Shown here one piece after another: positions 49,009-58,878 of a stretch of DNA of 64,000 nucleotides. The stretch's first letter is position 1; each line of letters starts with the position of its first letter. A program made the position numbers and the translations under genes. The stretch lies in the NCBI GenBank assembly GCA_946480825.1, contig CAMLLG010000004.1:37678-101677 (forward strand), given 5' to 3'. The notes beneath the pieces are model-generated. The model saw only the letters and a program-made list of their open reading frames with translations. It was not told the origin of the DNA and searched no databases. The DNA comes from an uncultured Lysobacteraceae bacterium (GTDB lineage: Bacteria; Pseudomonadota; Gammaproteobacteria; Xanthomonadales; Xanthomonadaceae).

Positions 49009-50838
49009 TCACGCCGCCGTGATCGACGTCCGCACGCAGTCGCGGCCGTTCGCCTTCGCCGCGTACAGCGCCTGATCGGCGACCGACAGCGCGGCGTCGG
49101 AGTCGGTCCCGCTGCCGGCATCGACGGTGTGCACGCCGATGCTTGCCGACACCCGCAGGCGATGCGGCCCGCTGACGCAGGGCTCTTCGACCAGTCGTCG
49201 GCGCAGGCTCTCGGCCACGTTGACCGCGCCGTGCAGGTCGTGCCCGGGCAGCACCACCACGAATTCCTCGCCGCCGAAGCGCGCCAGCACCGAGCTTTCG
49301 TGCACGCGCAGAGCCTGACCGATGCGCTGCGCCGCCCAGCGCAGGCAGTCGTCGCCGACCAGGTGACCGTAGCGGTCGTTGATCGACTTGAAGTGATCCA
49401 GATCGATCATCAGCAGCGAGACCGGACGCGCCTGCTCCCGGCCTTCCTGCAGCAGCGCCTCGAAGCTCTCGTGGAAATGGGTGCGGTTGTAAAGCCCGGT
49501 GAGGCCATCGCGACGGCTGGAATCGCGCAGTCGACGATGCGCGTCTTCCAGCTGCATCAGCGCGCTGCGCACTTCCTGCGTGCGCTGCGCGACCTTCCGT
49601 TCCAGTTGCTGGTTCGCTTCGGCGGCGATGCGTTCGTTCTCGTTGCGCAGCGAGGCGTAGCGATAGCTCAGCGCGATCGACAGCAGCAGCATTTCCAGCG
49701 CCGAGCCGATCTGCACGCCGTATTCGGTCATCAGATTCTTCGGCAGCAGGCCGAAGGCGAGCGCGGCGATCATCGCGGTGCCGGTGAGGAATACCGCCCA
49801 GGCCGCGAGGAACAGCCGCGCGGGCATGTAGCCGCGGCGCAGCACCACGATCGCGGCGGTCACCGTCCACAGCACGCTGACGATCACCGCGCGCGTGGCC
49901 CACGGCGTGGAGGCGCTGTAGGGCAGCCACAGCGACGCGATGCCCAGCGACACGCAGAAACCGATGAACACGAAGCTGACGATGTTCCCGCGCGGGAAGC
50001 GTTTGGGCATTTCGAGGAACGTGCGCGCGAACTGCTGCATGCCGATGATGGCGAAGCAGATCGACAGCGGCACCGCCACGTTCGCCAGCCATGGATGCTC
50101 CGGCCACAGATATTCGAAGCTGAAGCCGTTGAGCGTGAACAGCACCAGGCCGAACGCGCTGATGTGGAACAGATACCAGAAATAGCTCGCGTCGCGCAGC
50201 GTCAACCACAGCACGAGGTTGTAGAAGAACAGCGCCAGCAGGATGCCGTAGTACACGCCCATCACGAACTGGGCGTCGCGCGAGAGCGAGGTGAACGCGG
50301 ACGGGGTGTACAGGTCCAGCGGCACCTGCATCGAACTCTCGCTCTGCGTGCGCACCAGCACGTCGACCGGTTGGCCGGGCGGCAGATCGATGCGGAAGTT
50401 CGGATGGCGGTAGGAGATGCTGCGCGCCGAAAACGGCAGATGATCGCCGCTGGCCTGATGCACGATGCGTCCGTCCGCATAGCGCACGTACACGTCGATG
50501 CGATCGATCAGCGCGAACCGCTGCACCAGCATCCAGTGCGGCTCGGCGGGATTGCGGTTGATCAGGCGCGCATGGAACCAGTACGCGCCGCGCTGGAATC
50601 CGAATGCGGTCTTGCCGGCGGGCACGGCTTCGAAATCGCCGCGCGCCAGTCGCCGCCAGGCGCTGTCGACGTCGTCCACCGCGCTCTTGTCGTGGAAGTG
50701 GCTCAGATAGGGCGTCAGCGAGATCGACTCGGTGCCCGGGTCCAGGCTCGCGGGTGGCGTCGCGGCCGGGCAATGCATCGCGAACAGCAGCAGGGTCGCG
50801 GCAACGATGGCATGCAGCCAGGCGCGTCGGAACGGCAT
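49009..50838 (-). CDS. Membrane diguanylate cyclase (7TMR-DISM plus GGDEF)
   Basis: A 609-residue protein that makes c-di-GMP. It has a signal peptide (about 1-28), a periplasmic 7TMR-DISMED2 sensor (about 40-175), seven membrane helices (about 185-390), a short coiled coil with QLERKVAQRTQEVRSAL, and a C-terminal GGDEF domain (about 435-600) with the active-site GGEEF. The allosteric I-site RxxD is replaced by HESS, so product inhibition through it is unlikely. The start ATG at 50838 has a strong GGGGGGAG upstream. The periplasmic domain suggests sensing of a carbohydrate-like or other small ligand. Monocistronic. Confidence 0.92.
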   Translation of the reverse strand: MPFRRAWLHAIVAATLLLFAMHCPAATPPASLDPGTESISLTPYLSHFHDKSAVDDVDSAWRRLARGDFEAVPAGKTAFGFQRGAYWFHARLINRNPAEPHWMLVQRFALIDRIDVYVRYADGRIVHQASGDHLPFSARSISYRHPNFRIDLPPGQPVDVLVRTQSESSMQVPLDLYTPSAFTSLSRDAQFVMGVYYGILLALFFYNLVLWLTLRDASYFWYLFHISAFGLVLFTLNGFSFEYLWPEHPWLANVAVPLSICFAIIGMQQFARTFLEMPKRFPRGNIVSFVFIGFCVSLGIASLWLPYSASTPWATRAVIVSVLWTVTAAIVVLRRGYMPARLFLAAWAVFLTGTAMIAALAFGLLPKNLMTEYGVQIGSALEMLLLSIALSYRYASLRNENERIAAEANQQLERKVAQRTQEVRSALMQLEDAHRRLRDSSRRDGLTGLYNRTHFHESFEALLQEGREQARPVSLLMIDLDHFKSINDRYGHLVGDDCLRWAAQRIGQALRVHESSVLARFGGEEFVVVLPGHDLHGAVNVAESLRRRLVEEPCVSGPHRLRVSASIGVHTVDAGSGTDSDAALSVADQALYAAKANGRDCVRTSITAA

Positions 50839-50959
50839 GCCTCCCCCCTGACCGTCGATACAGACGCCGATCTTACTGCACCCGCGCGCCGGTGTCGGGC
50901 TCCGCGGCGGCGCGGTCGCCGGGCATAATCCTGTACTGGTCCGGCCAGAAATAGAGGTC

Positions 50960-52633
50960 ATGATGCGATTCTTCACGAGCGCCCTCGTCGGCATCCTGTG
51001 GCTGTCGACCGGGTGCGCGGTGGCCCGGGTGGCGGCCGCGGACATTCCGCGCGCGTTCGCCGGCACGGTCTTCGACGATCGCGACGGCGATGGCCGCCAC
51101 GATCGCGGCGAACCGGGTCTGCCCGGTGTGGCGGTGTCCAACGGTCGTGCGCTCGCGATCAGCGATGCCGCAGGGCGCTATCGGCTGGACGTGACGCCGG
51201 GGCAGACCGTTTTCGCGATCAAGCCCGCCGGCTGGCGTCTGCCCGAAGGGGATCCGGCGCGTGCGGGCCTGTGGCGGCATGTGCCCGACGGCGATGCGCC
51301 TGCGGTGAAGTACGGCGGCATCGCGGCGCGCGGGGCGACGGGACGTTTCGACATCGCCCTGCGTCGCGCGCCGCCGGGCGATGGCCGGTTGAATGTGCGG
51401 ATCTTCGCCGATTCGCAGGTCGCGACTTCGAAGGAGGTCGGCTACTACGCCCGCGATATCGTCGACAGCGTGCTGGCCGAAGCCCGCGACGAGACCCTGG
51501 GCGCGCCCGAACTGGGGCTCACGTTGGGGGATGTCGTCGACGATGCGCTGGACCTGTATCCGGCGCTCAACGCCGAGACCCGGCGCATCGGCGCCCCGTG
51601 GCTGCATATCGCCGGCAATCACGATCTCGATTTCGATGTCGCCCGCGACGAGGATTCGCTGCTGACCTATCGCAATACCTTCGGGCCCGACACGTTCGCC
51701 TGGGAAGAGGAAGAGGCGGTGTTCATCGGTCTCGACGACGTGATCTATCTGCCGAACAACGGGCCCGGACGTTCGCCCGGCGCCCCTTCCGGTTACATCG
51801 GCGGCTTCCGCGAAGACCAGTTCGCTTTCCTCGAAGCCTATCTGCCGCGCGTGCCGAAGGATCGTCTGCTGGTGCTGGGCATGCACATCCCGCTGTTCGA
51901 ACACGAGGGCCGCGAGACTTTCCGCGATGCCGATCGCGAACGGTTGTTCGCGCTGCTGAAAGACTTTCCGCAGGTGCTGATCCTCAGCGGCCACAGCCAC
52001 GCGCAGCAGCATTGGCTGCACGATGCGCGCAGCGGCTGGCACGGTGCGGCGCCGCTGCACGAATACAACGTGGGGGCGGCCTGCGGTGCGTTCTGGACCG
52101 GGGCGAAGGATGCCGCGGGCATTCCCGATGCGACGATGGCGGACGGCACGCCGAACGGCTACGCCAGTCTGCGCATCGCGCGCGGCGGCGGCTATGCGCT
52201 GCGCTGGCACGTCGCGCGCGCGGCGGGCGGCTCGGCAGGCGGCTCGGCGGGCGATCCTGCGATCGGCCTGCATGCGCCGAAGGTGTTGCGGCGCGGCGCC
52301 TACCCGGCCTACGGCGTCTACGCCAACGTGTACATGGGGCGTCGCGACGATCGCGTCGAGTTCCGCATCGACGGCGGCGACTGGAGACCGATGCGCCGCG
52401 TGCTTTCGCCCGATCCGAACCTGTTGCGCGAGAATCTGCGCGACGCCGACGCCGAGACCCTGCGCGGCTACGACCGGTCGCCGGAAGCCATGCCCTCGCC
52501 GCATCTGTGGCGCGGCACGCTGCCGACCGATCTGGCGGTGGGCGAACATCGCATCGAGGTGCGCGCGTTCGACGCCTGGCGCGGCGAGCTGCGCGCCGAC
52601 ACCCGCTATCGCCTCGACGACGCGGAGGAATGA
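50960..52633 (+). CDS. Secreted calcineurin-like metallophosphoesterase
   Basis: A 557-residue exported enzyme with signal peptide (about 1-27). A SdrD/B-like N-terminal domain (about 30-110; FDDRDGDGRHDRGEPGLPGV) precedes the phosphoesterase core: IFADSQ (D-x-H replaced by D-x-Q), LGDVVDD, GNHD, and SGHSHAQQH. A C-terminal beta-domain (YAVN-like, GRRDDRVEFRIDGGDW) ends the protein, as in the MetallophosN-Metallophos-MetallophosC architecture. The first-block His being Gln is unusual for the dinuclear site. The substrate is unknown. The next gene overlaps by four bases. Confidence 0.85.
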   Translation: MMRFFTSALVGILWLSTGCAVARVAAADIPRAFAGTVFDDRDGDGRHDRGEPGLPGVAVSNGRALAISDAAGRYRLDVTPGQTVFAIKPAGWRLPEGDPARAGLWRHVPDGDAPAVKYGGIAARGATGRFDIALRRAPPGDGRLNVRIFADSQVATSKEVGYYARDIVDSVLAEARDETLGAPELGLTLGDVVDDALDLYPALNAETRRIGAPWLHIAGNHDLDFDVARDEDSLLTYRNTFGPDTFAWEEEEAVFIGLDDVIYLPNNGPGRSPGAPSGYIGGFREDQFAFLEAYLPRVPKDRLLVLGMHIPLFEHEGRETFRDADRERLFALLKDFPQVLILSGHSHAQQHWLHDARSGWHGAAPLHEYNVGAACGAFWTGAKDAAGIPDATMADGTPNGYASLRIARGGGYALRWHVARAAGGSAGGSAGDPAIGLHAPKVLRRGAYPAYGVYANVYMGRRDDRVEFRIDGGDWRPMRRVLSPDPNLLRENLRDADAETLRGYDRSPEAMPSPHLWRGTLPTDLAVGEHRIEVRAFDAWRGELRADTRYRLDDAEE

Positions 52634-53220
52634 GCATGGTCGCAAAACCCTTGCCCGACGATCTGCCGGTGCTGCCGTTCGCCGACGACGCGGCGTTCGA
52701 GGCGTGGCTGTGCGCGAACGCGACCTCGAAGGGTCTGTGGCTGAAGATCGCCAAGAAGGATTCGGGCATCGCCACGGTCACCTACGCCGGTGCGCTGGAC
52801 GTGGCGCTGTGTCACGGTTGGATCGACGGCCAGAAGCGGGGCTTCGACGACGCGTATTTCCTGCAGCGCTTCACGCCGCGGCGGCCGAAGGGGCTGTGGT
52901 CGAAGATCAATATCGGCCATGCCGAACGCCTGATCGCCGCGGGCCGCATGCGCGCCGGCGGGCTGCGCGAGATCGAGGCCGCGAAGACCGATGGTCGCTG
53001 GGAGGCGGCTTACGACGGTGCGCGCAACATGGAAACGCCGCCCGAACTGGCCGCGGCGCTGGCGAAGAACAGGAAAGCGCGCACCTTCTTCGAGACCCTG
53101 GACAAGACCAATCGTTACGCCGTGTGCTGGCGCGTGCAGACCGCGAACAAGCCGGACACGAAAGCGAAACGCGTGGAAATGCTCGTGGCGATGCTCGCGC
53201 GCGGCGAGAAGCTGCACTGA
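52630..53220 (+). CDS. YdeI/OmpD-associated family protein
   Basis: A 196-residue cytosolic protein of the YdeI (bacteriocin-protection/OmpD-associated) family. Signatures are AFEAWLCANATSKGLWLKIAKK, VALCHGWIDGQKR, FLQRFTPRRPKGLWSKINI and the C-terminal FFETLDKTNRYAVCWRVQTA. The ATGA overlap with the phosphoesterase gene suggests co-translation although that protein is exported. In Salmonella the family has been linked to polymyxin resistance, but its biochemical action is not known. Confidence 0.88.
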   Translation: MSMVAKPLPDDLPVLPFADDAAFEAWLCANATSKGLWLKIAKKDSGIATVTYAGALDVALCHGWIDGQKRGFDDAYFLQRFTPRRPKGLWSKINIGHAERLIAAGRMRAGGLREIEAAKTDGRWEAAYDGARNMETPPELAAALAKNRKARTFFETLDKTNRYAVCWRVQTANKPDTKAKRVEMLVAMLARGEKLH

Positions 53221-53247
53221 CGACAGCACCTCGCGACCTCGACCGCA

Positions 53248-54201
53248 TCACTTCTTCGACGCGGCGCCCTTGTCGGGTTTCTCGGTCATGTCCGGTGCCG
53301 CGACCTGCGTCGGCGACGGATGGTCGAAGGGCACCGCGGGACCGGGCACGAGCTGATCGCGCCACGCCTGCAGGCGGGGCAGGATCGCGTCGCCGATTTC
53401 GATCTGCGGCTTCGACGGACGGAAGCCTTCGGCGCGCTCGCGCGCATCGATGCGGGTTTTCGCCGATTCGAAGGCGGCGACGAAATCGGCGGTTTCGTTC
53501 AGGCCTTCGATCATCCACGCGCGGCCGAAATAGGTGGCGTCGGAATCCGGGCCGCAGCCGAACGAGGTGCGGTTGCGATGCGCGGCGGTGAGGATCAGCG
53601 TGTGCGGGTCTTTCAGCGCCGGGACGAAACCGCCGGAAAAACAGGCGGACAACACCAGCACGCGATTGCGGATGCCGGCGTCGTCCAACGCCTTGCGCAG
53701 CGCCTCGGGACTGATCAGATCGAGATAGGCCGGCACCATCCGCACGAACAGCCGATGCTCGGGCGTGCCGTGCAGGGTCATGAACAGCAGCAGCACGTCC
53801 TGTTCGGGGTCCATGACCTTGCCGACGCCGGCGAGCGTGTTGCGCAGGTTCTCCAGGGTCGCGAGCGGGCGCGGTGTGCGCACCAGGCTGTCGTTGTGGT
53901 TGATCAGCGCGATCACCCGGCCCTGGCTGCGGAACCGCTGCGACATCAGTTTCTCGAGGTACTCGGTTTCGTTGCGGAATACGTCCTCGCTGCTGTCGCC
54001 GCCGAAACCGACCACGTACAGATCGGGTTTGCCCGGGCGCTGCGGCACCAGCGCGTTCACCGCCGCCGCGACCCGTCCGCGTTCGCGTTCGTACAGGCCG
54101 GGGTCGGCCATGCCCTTGGTTTTCTGGGCCGCCAGTGCGCCGCCGGCGTGCGACAGGCCCAGCGCGACCGTCAACACGAACGGCAGCAGGCGGGCGGTCA
54201 T
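53248..54201 (-). CDS. C13 (legumain-like) family peptidase, periplasmic
   Basis: A 317-residue protein with signal peptide (about 1-24). The catalytic dyad of the legumain/caspase clan is visible: His in LFMTLHGTPEH and Cys in VLSACFSGGFV. A preceding DLYVVGFGGDSSEDVFRNE block fits bacterial C13 proteins. It is the last gene of the mtnBDC unit, beginning only 4 bases after mtnC ends. Bacterial C13 peptidases are poorly characterised, so the substrate is unknown. Cysteine protease activity is inferred from the dyad. Confidence 0.8.
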   Translation of the reverse strand: MTARLLPFVLTVALGLSHAGGALAAQKTKGMADPGLYERERGRVAAAVNALVPQRPGKPDLYVVGFGGDSSEDVFRNETEYLEKLMSQRFRSQGRVIALINHNDSLVRTPRPLATLENLRNTLAGVGKVMDPEQDVLLLFMTLHGTPEHRLFVRMVPAYLDLISPEALRKALDDAGIRNRVLVLSACFSGGFVPALKDPHTLILTAAHRNRTSFGCGPDSDATYFGRAWMIEGLNETADFVAAFESAKTRIDARERAEGFRPSKPQIEIGDAILPRLQAWRDQLVPGPAVPFDHPSPTQVAAPDMTEKPDKGAASKK

Positions 54202-54205
54202 GGCT

Positions 54206-54901
54206 TCAGACGGGTTCCGTATCGATGGCGTCGAAGCGTTCGACGCGGACGTGGCCGTGCGCGGCGTCGCCGAGGCGCGGTTGCGGATAGTCGTCGCGAC
54301 GGTCGATCAGCACGGTGCGCATGCCGGCCTCGCGCGCGGCGTCGAGTTCTTCGACCACGTCGGACAGGAACAGGATGTCGCCGGCGGGGCGGTCGAGGCG
54401 GCGCGCGATTTCGCGATAACTGCCGGCTTCGCGCTTGTGGCCGACCTCGGTGTCGAACCAGCCCTCGAACAGCGCGGTGAGATCGCCGGCATCGGTATGG
54501 CCGAAGAACAGTTTCTGCGCCGGCACCGAGCCGGAGGAATACACCGCCAGCGGAATGCCGGCCGCATGCCAATCGCGCAGTTTCGCGGCCGCATCGGAAT
54601 AGATATGCGCGGTGAAATCGGCGCCGCTGTAGCCGTCGCTCCAGATCATCCCCTGCAGCGCCTTCAGCGCGGTGTGCTTGCGGTCCTCGTCGATCATCCC
54701 CTGCAGGATCTCGACGATGACAGCGTCGCTGCAGACCGCGCCATGTTCGATCGCGACCGCATCCAGCCAGCGCCGCACCTCCGGTTCCTGCCCGCGTTCG
54801 CGCACGAAGGCCGGCAGCGCGCGCCGCGCGTAAGGAAACAGCACGTCCTTCACGAACGAGATGGAGGAGGTGGTGCCTTCGATGTCGGTGAGGATGAGCA
54901 T
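54206..54901 (-). CDS. mtnC: Acireductone synthase (enolase-phosphatase) MtnC
   Basis: A 231-residue HAD-family enzyme of methionine salvage that enolises and dephosphorylates 2,3-diketo-5-methylthiopentyl-1-phosphate. It begins [25 protein letters not shown] (motif I Asp residues), has [15 protein letters not shown] and [17 protein letters not shown] chose the ATG at 54901; the longer frame runs into a repeat. It lies between mtnD and the C13 peptidase. Confidence 0.95.
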   Translation of the reverse strand: MLILTDIEGTTSSISFVKDVLFPYARRALPAFVRERGQEPEVRRWLDAVAIEHGAVCSDAVIVEILQGMIDEDRKHTALKALQGMIWSDGYSGADFTAHIYSDAAAKLRDWHAAGIPLAVYSSGSVPAQKLFFGHTDAGDLTALFEGWFDTEVGHKREAGSYREIARRLDRPAGDILFLSDVVEELDAAREAGMRTVLIDRRDDYPQPRLGDAAHGHVRVERFDAIDTEPV

Positions 54902-54952
54902 GAATACGTCGTTGTCCGGAACGGATGCGTCGAATCGTCGATCAGAGAAGGA

Positions 54953-55031
54953 TGTCATGCCGGCGAGGGACCTGTTTTTTCCTTTTCTGTCCATCTGGTA
55001 AAGCAGGTCCCTCGCTGCGCCCGGGATGACA
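54953..55031. repeat. Intergenic palindromic repeat (TGTCATxCCGxGCG-AGGGACCTG type)
   Basis: Arms TGTCATGCCGGCGAGGGACCTG and CAGGTCCCTCGCTGCGCCCGGGATGACA (54954-54975 and 55004-55031), inverted around an AT-rich spacer. Same family as 8869-8956. It sits between mtnD and mtnC. Confidence 0.65.
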
Positions 55032-55058
55032 ATCCCTGGCGTGCAGATGCCGCAAGCG

Positions 55059-55616
55059 TCACGCCGCCTGCCCGATCTCGTACCGCGGAAACCGCTGCGC
55101 GATATCGGTGCCGGTGAAGTGCCCGACCCAGCCGTCGGCCTGCTGGAAGAAGCGGATGGCGACGAAGCTCGGTTCCGGTCCCATGTCGAACCAGTGCGTG
55201 GTCTTGTCCGGCACCGAGATCAGATCGCCGGCCTCGCACAGCACTTCGTAGACTTTGCCGTCGATGTGCAGACTGAACAGGCCGCTGCCGGCGACGAAGA
55301 ACCGGACTTCGTCTTCGACGTGATAGTGCTCGTCGAGGAATTTCGCGCGCATCGCGTCGCGGTTGGGATTGTCGGGCGCGATGCTGACGACATCGATCGT
55401 GGTGAAGCCGCGCTCGGCGCTGATCCGGTCGATATCGCCGCGGTAGGCGGCGATGATCGTCTCCGGCGCATCGCCCGGCGCGATCGACGCGGTGGTGGTC
55501 CACTGCTCGAAATCGACACCGATCGTCGCCAGTTCGGCGGCCATCGCGGCGTGGTCGCGGGTCTCCGACAGCGGGGCGTCGGGGCGGTCGTCGGCGAAGA
55601 TGCGCAGGCGGCTCAT
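55059..55616 (-). CDS. mtnD: Acireductone dioxygenase MtnD
   Basis: A 185-residue cupin metalloenzyme of methionine salvage. The metal motif is [11 protein letters not shown] (H-x-H...E) with the later His in KTTHWFDMG. It oxidises acireductone to the 2-keto acid precursor of methionine (Fe form) or to a CO-releasing product (Ni form). The preferred start is MSRLRIFAD (55616); a longer N-terminus from an ATG at 55652 is possible but adds a non-conserved stretch. Confidence 0.95.
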   Translation of the reverse strand: MSRLRIFADDRPDAPLSETRDHAAMAAELATIGVDFEQWTTTASIAPGDAPETIIAAYRGDIDRISAERGFTTIDVVSIAPDNPNRDAMRAKFLDEHYHVEDEVRFFVAGSGLFSLHIDGKVYEVLCEAGDLISVPDKTTHWFDMGPEPSFVAIRFFQQADGWVGHFTGTDIAQRFPRYEIGQAA

Positions 55617-55729
55617 GGCGGTGTTTCCGGACGGTGACGTGGGTTGCGCCATGATGGGGCCGCGCCCGGAGGCGATCAATCTCCGCGATGGAATGCGGCG
55701 ATGCGCGGGCGCCCACGGGAGAAGGTCGC

Positions 55730-55862
55730 GTAGGAGGGGCTTCAGCCCCGAGATTTTCTTTCCGTGTCCGGGTCGATGATCGGAACTCAGGCTCTTCACG
55801 GGAAAAGCTCGGGCCTAAAGGCCCTCCTACGGAAGAGATCTCGGGGCTGAAGCCTCTCCTAC
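55730..55862. repeat. Three-armed GTAG-type repeat between mtnB and mtnD
   Basis: One forward arm GTAGGAGGGGCTTCAGCCCC (55730-) and two reverse arms (55808-55830 and 55840-55862, both ending CTCCTAC). The arms share an AGCTCGGG/GATCTCGGGG edge. This is the largest copy of the family in the window. Confidence 0.7.
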
Positions 55863-55874
55863 GGAGCGCGCGGA

Positions 55875-56516
55875 TCAGCGGCGGAGCCGCAGCAGGTCGA
55901 GCTCGCATCCGATCAGGAATTCGAACGCATCCAGATGCCGCCGCGCTTCGGCCATGGTCCGGCCCCAGGCATAGAGGCCGTGACCGTCGATCAGATAGCC
56001 CCAGAGCGGGCCGGCGTCGAGCAGCGCCTCGACCTGCGCAGCGAGGGCGGGCATGTCCTGGGTGTTCGGGAGCACCGGCAGGTCGACGGCGGCTTCGTGA
56101 GTGTGGTTGCCGACGAACGCCTTGAGCAGTTCGTAGCCGGCCAGATGCACTTTGCCGGCATCGCCGTACAGGCGCGAGGCCACGGTCTGGTTGTGCGAAT
56201 GCGTGTGCAGCACGCAGCCGATCTCCGGAAACCGTCGATACAGCTGGGTGTGAAGCAGGGTTTCGGCCGATGGCCGGTGATCGCTGCCGACCGCCTTGCC
56301 CTCGAAATCCACGACCATGATGTCGTCGCGGGTCAGGCGGCCCTTGTCGCGGCCGGAGACGGTGATCGCGGCGTGGCGCTCGTCCAGGCGCTGGGAGAAG
56401 TTGCTGCTGGTGGCGGGCGTCCAGCCGGCGAGGGCGAGTTCGCGGACGTTGACGATGATCTCGTCGGCCAGCATCTGCAGCCGGGCGGTGTCGAAAGGGG
56501 CGGCATGGGCGTTCAT
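55875..56516 (-). CDS. mtnB: Methylthioribulose-1-phosphate dehydratase MtnB
   Basis: A 213-residue class II aldolase-fold, zinc-dependent dehydratase of methionine salvage. It contains [39 protein letters not shown] (the His-x-His zinc site) and [11 protein letters not shown] with the further metal His. The ATG at 56516 gives [16 protein letters not shown]. First gene of the minus-strand mtnB-mtnD-mtnC unit; mtnA and an MTA-entry enzyme are not adjacent, though a likely MTA deaminase occurs at 7.5 kb. Confidence 0.94.
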   Translation of the reverse strand: MNAHAAPFDTARLQMLADEIIVNVRELALAGWTPATSSNFSQRLDERHAAITVSGRDKGRLTRDDIMVVDFEGKAVGSDHRPSAETLLHTQLYRRFPEIGCVLHTHSHNQTVASRLYGDAGKVHLAGYELLKAFVGNHTHEAAVDLPVLPNTQDMPALAAQVEALLDAGPLWGYLIDGHGLYAWGRTMAEARRHLDAFEFLIGCELDLLRLRR

Positions 56517-56740
56517 GGCCGCAAGTTTAGCGGAAGCCGATCCCGCGGCCGATGCCGGATGCGAACAATTCGCGTTTCGCCCTGTTTTTCCCGCGATTGC
56601 TAGCATCCGGCGCATCCTTCGCCGCGCGCCATGCGTATCCCGTCGGCGCACTTGATCCAGCGCAAGGACGATGCGCGCTCCGGGTCCGATACTCCTTCCA
56701 TCGTCACACGCCCCCCACCCCACACGCACGGAATTCCGCC

Positions 56741-57085
56741 ATGTCACACGATGCTTCCCGTCGCCGTTTCCTGACCATCGCCGTCGTCGCCGCGGCGTCC
56801 GCGCCGCTGGCGCTGCATTCCCTCCAGGCCGACGCCGCCGCGCCGGCGCCGCCCGCCGCGAAGCCGCTGCCGAAGCTCGCCGTGACCGACCCCACCGCGA
56901 AGGCGCTCGCCTACACCGAGGACGCGACCAAGGTGAAGCACGCCGCGTTCAAGGCCGGCAGCAACTGCGCGAACTGCAATTTCTACAAGGCCGCGAAGGG
57001 CGCGACGACCGGGCCCTGCACTCTGTTCCCGAAGAACAGCGTCGTCGCCAAGGGCTGGTGCAGCGCATGGGCCAAGAAGATCTGA
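56741..57085 (+). CDS. High-potential iron-sulfur protein (HiPIP)
   Basis: A 114-residue exported electron carrier with a twin-arginine signal ([15 protein letters not shown]) that suggests folded export with its cluster. Four Cys of the [4Fe-4S] site are in [15 protein letters not shown] and GWCSAW. It is probably a soluble periplasmic donor to a terminal oxidase or photosynthetic-type reaction centre; the partner is not encoded here. Monocistronic, followed by a strong terminator. Confidence 0.93.
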   Translation: MSHDASRRRFLTIAVVAAASAPLALHSLQADAAAPAPPAAKPLPKLAVTDPTAKALAYTEDATKVKHAAFKAGSNCANCNFYKAAKGATTGPCTLFPKNSVVAKGWCSAWAKKI

Positions 57086-57132
57086 TCCGGGCCCGCTGAG
57101 CGCCCGGTCTTCGGGCGAAAAAACGACGTAAA

Positions 57133-57160
57133 AAAACGGCGCGGGAAACCGCGCCGTTTT
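57133..57160. terminator. Bidirectional terminator between HiPIP and the permease gene
   Basis: A perfect 12-bp stem AAAACGGCGCGG/CCGCGCCGTTTT with loop GAAA, lying between the convergent genes. A-run and T-run serve both strands. Confidence 0.9.
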
Positions 57161-57185
57161 CGTTCTGCAGGCGAAACCCGCCGGA

Positions 57186-58709
57186 TCACTCGTGCTGCGG
57201 CAGACCCTTCTGCAGGCGCGAGTTGTGCATGCCGTAGATGAAGTACGTCAGGACCGCGGCCAGGGCGTACCACGCGAAGAAGATCAGCACGCGGGTTTCC
57301 ACGGTGAAGATCAGCGCGAAGCAGGCGACGATGCCCAGCGCCGGCAACACCGGATACAGCGGCACCTTGAAACCACGCGGGATCTCCGGGTGGGTGACGC
57401 GCAGCCAGATCACCGACAGGCAGACGATGCCGAAGGCGGCGAGGGTGCCGACCGAGGTCATGTCGCCCAGGGTGTTGATGTCGAAGAAGGCGGCCGCGAC
57501 CGCGGTGATCAGACCGACGAGCAGCGTGTTCACCCACGGGGTCTTGAACTTCTGGTGGACCCGGGCGAATACGCCCGGCAGCAGGCCGTCGCGGGCCATC
57601 GTGTAGAAGATGCGGGTCTGGCCGTACATCAGCACCAGGATGACCGAAGTCAGGCCGATGATCGCGCCGACCTTGATGGTCTTGGCGAACCAGCCCCATT
57701 CCGGGCCGAGGGCATCGACCGCGACCGCGACCGGGTCGGGCACGTTCAGCATCTTGTAGTTGACCATCAGCGTCATCACGATCGAGACGAGGATGTAGAG
57801 GATGGTGCATACCAGCAGCGAGCCGATGATGCCGATCGGCATGTCGCGCTTCGGATTCTTGGCTTCCTGGCCGGCGGTGGAGACCGCTTCGAAACCGATG
57901 TACGCGAAGAACACGATCGACGCGGCGCGCAGGATGCCGCCCCAGCCGAACTCGCCCTTCTCGCCGGTGGCTTCGGGGATGAAGGGATCCCAGTTGGCTT
58001 TCAGCGTGTCGATGTTCTGGATCACGTACCAGCCGACGATGATGATGAAGGCGATGATCACCGTCATCTTGATCGCGACGATGACGTTGTTGACCTTCGC
58101 GCTTTCGGAGACGCCGATGACCAGCAGGCCGGCCAGCGTCATGCAGATCAGGAAGGCGGGCAGGTTGAACAGGGTCGTCATCGGATTGCCGGCGGCGTCG
58201 AGGACTTCCTTGCCGTCGCGCATCAGCGCATGGCCGTAGGGGCCGGTGAGTTCGGGCGGGATCACCAGTCCGTAGTCGCCGAGCAGACTGACCACGTAAC
58301 CGGACCACCCCACCGCGACCACCGACGCGGCGAGACCGTATTCGAGCAGCAGCAGGCCGCCCATGATCCATGCGGCGAACTCGCCGATGGTGGTGTAGCT
58401 GTAGGTGTAGGCCGAACCCGAGACCGGCAGGGTCGAGGACAGTTCGGCGTAACACAGGCCGGCGAGCGCGCAGACGATGCCGGCGACCAGGAACGACAGC
58501 AGGACCGCGGGCCCGGCGTGCAGCGCCGCGGCGTTGCCGGTGCGCACGAAGATGCCGGCGCCGATGATGCAGCCGATACCCAGGAATACGAGATTCCATG
58601 GCCCGAGCGTGCGTTTGAGCTGGCTGGTTTCGGTTTCCCGCTGCACCTGCTCGACGCTCTTGCGGAGCAGCAGACGCGACAGAATGCCCTGGTTGGGAGC
58701 GCTCGCCAT
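57186..58709 (-). CDS. APC-family amino acid permease (cationic amino acid transporter-like)
   Basis: A 507-residue membrane protein with about 12 helices. It starts with a cytosolic segment, then GIGCIIGAGIFVRTG, the APC helix-1 signature. Other family blocks are ELSSTLPVSGSAYTYSY, FFAYIGFEAVSTAGQEAKNPKRDMP and YGQTRIFYTMARDGLLP. This resembles the YfnA/CAT group that imports amino acids. The ATG at 58709 follows the conserved N-terminus; in-frame extension upstream is unlikely. Substrate not determinable by eye. Confidence 0.9.
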   Translation of the reverse strand: MASAPNQGILSRLLLRKSVEQVQRETETSQLKRTLGPWNLVFLGIGCIIGAGIFVRTGNAAALHAGPAVLLSFLVAGIVCALAGLCYAELSSTLPVSGSAYTYSYTTIGEFAAWIMGGLLLLEYGLAASVVAVGWSGYVVSLLGDYGLVIPPELTGPYGHALMRDGKEVLDAAGNPMTTLFNLPAFLICMTLAGLLVIGVSESAKVNNVIVAIKMTVIIAFIIIVGWYVIQNIDTLKANWDPFIPEATGEKGEFGWGGILRAASIVFFAYIGFEAVSTAGQEAKNPKRDMPIGIIGSLLVCTILYILVSIVMTLMVNYKMLNVPDPVAVAVDALGPEWGWFAKTIKVGAIIGLTSVILVLMYGQTRIFYTMARDGLLPGVFARVHQKFKTPWVNTLLVGLITAVAAAFFDINTLGDMTSVGTLAAFGIVCLSVIWLRVTHPEIPRGFKVPLYPVLPALGIVACFALIFTVETRVLIFFAWYALAAVLTYFIYGMHNSRLQKGLPQHE

Positions 58710-58878
58710 TTGAATGTATCCCCTCGTGTGTGTAGTGCGGCGGTGTTGCGAATCCTTGCCGGCGGGGCGTTCCACGGGTCGGACGCGACCGGCCCGGCAC
58801 CTTACCCCGTGCCCCGGACGGGGCGCAAGTAACGTCGGGAGGCCATAATTCCGCGCCATCTTCGCGAGCCGCCCATTC

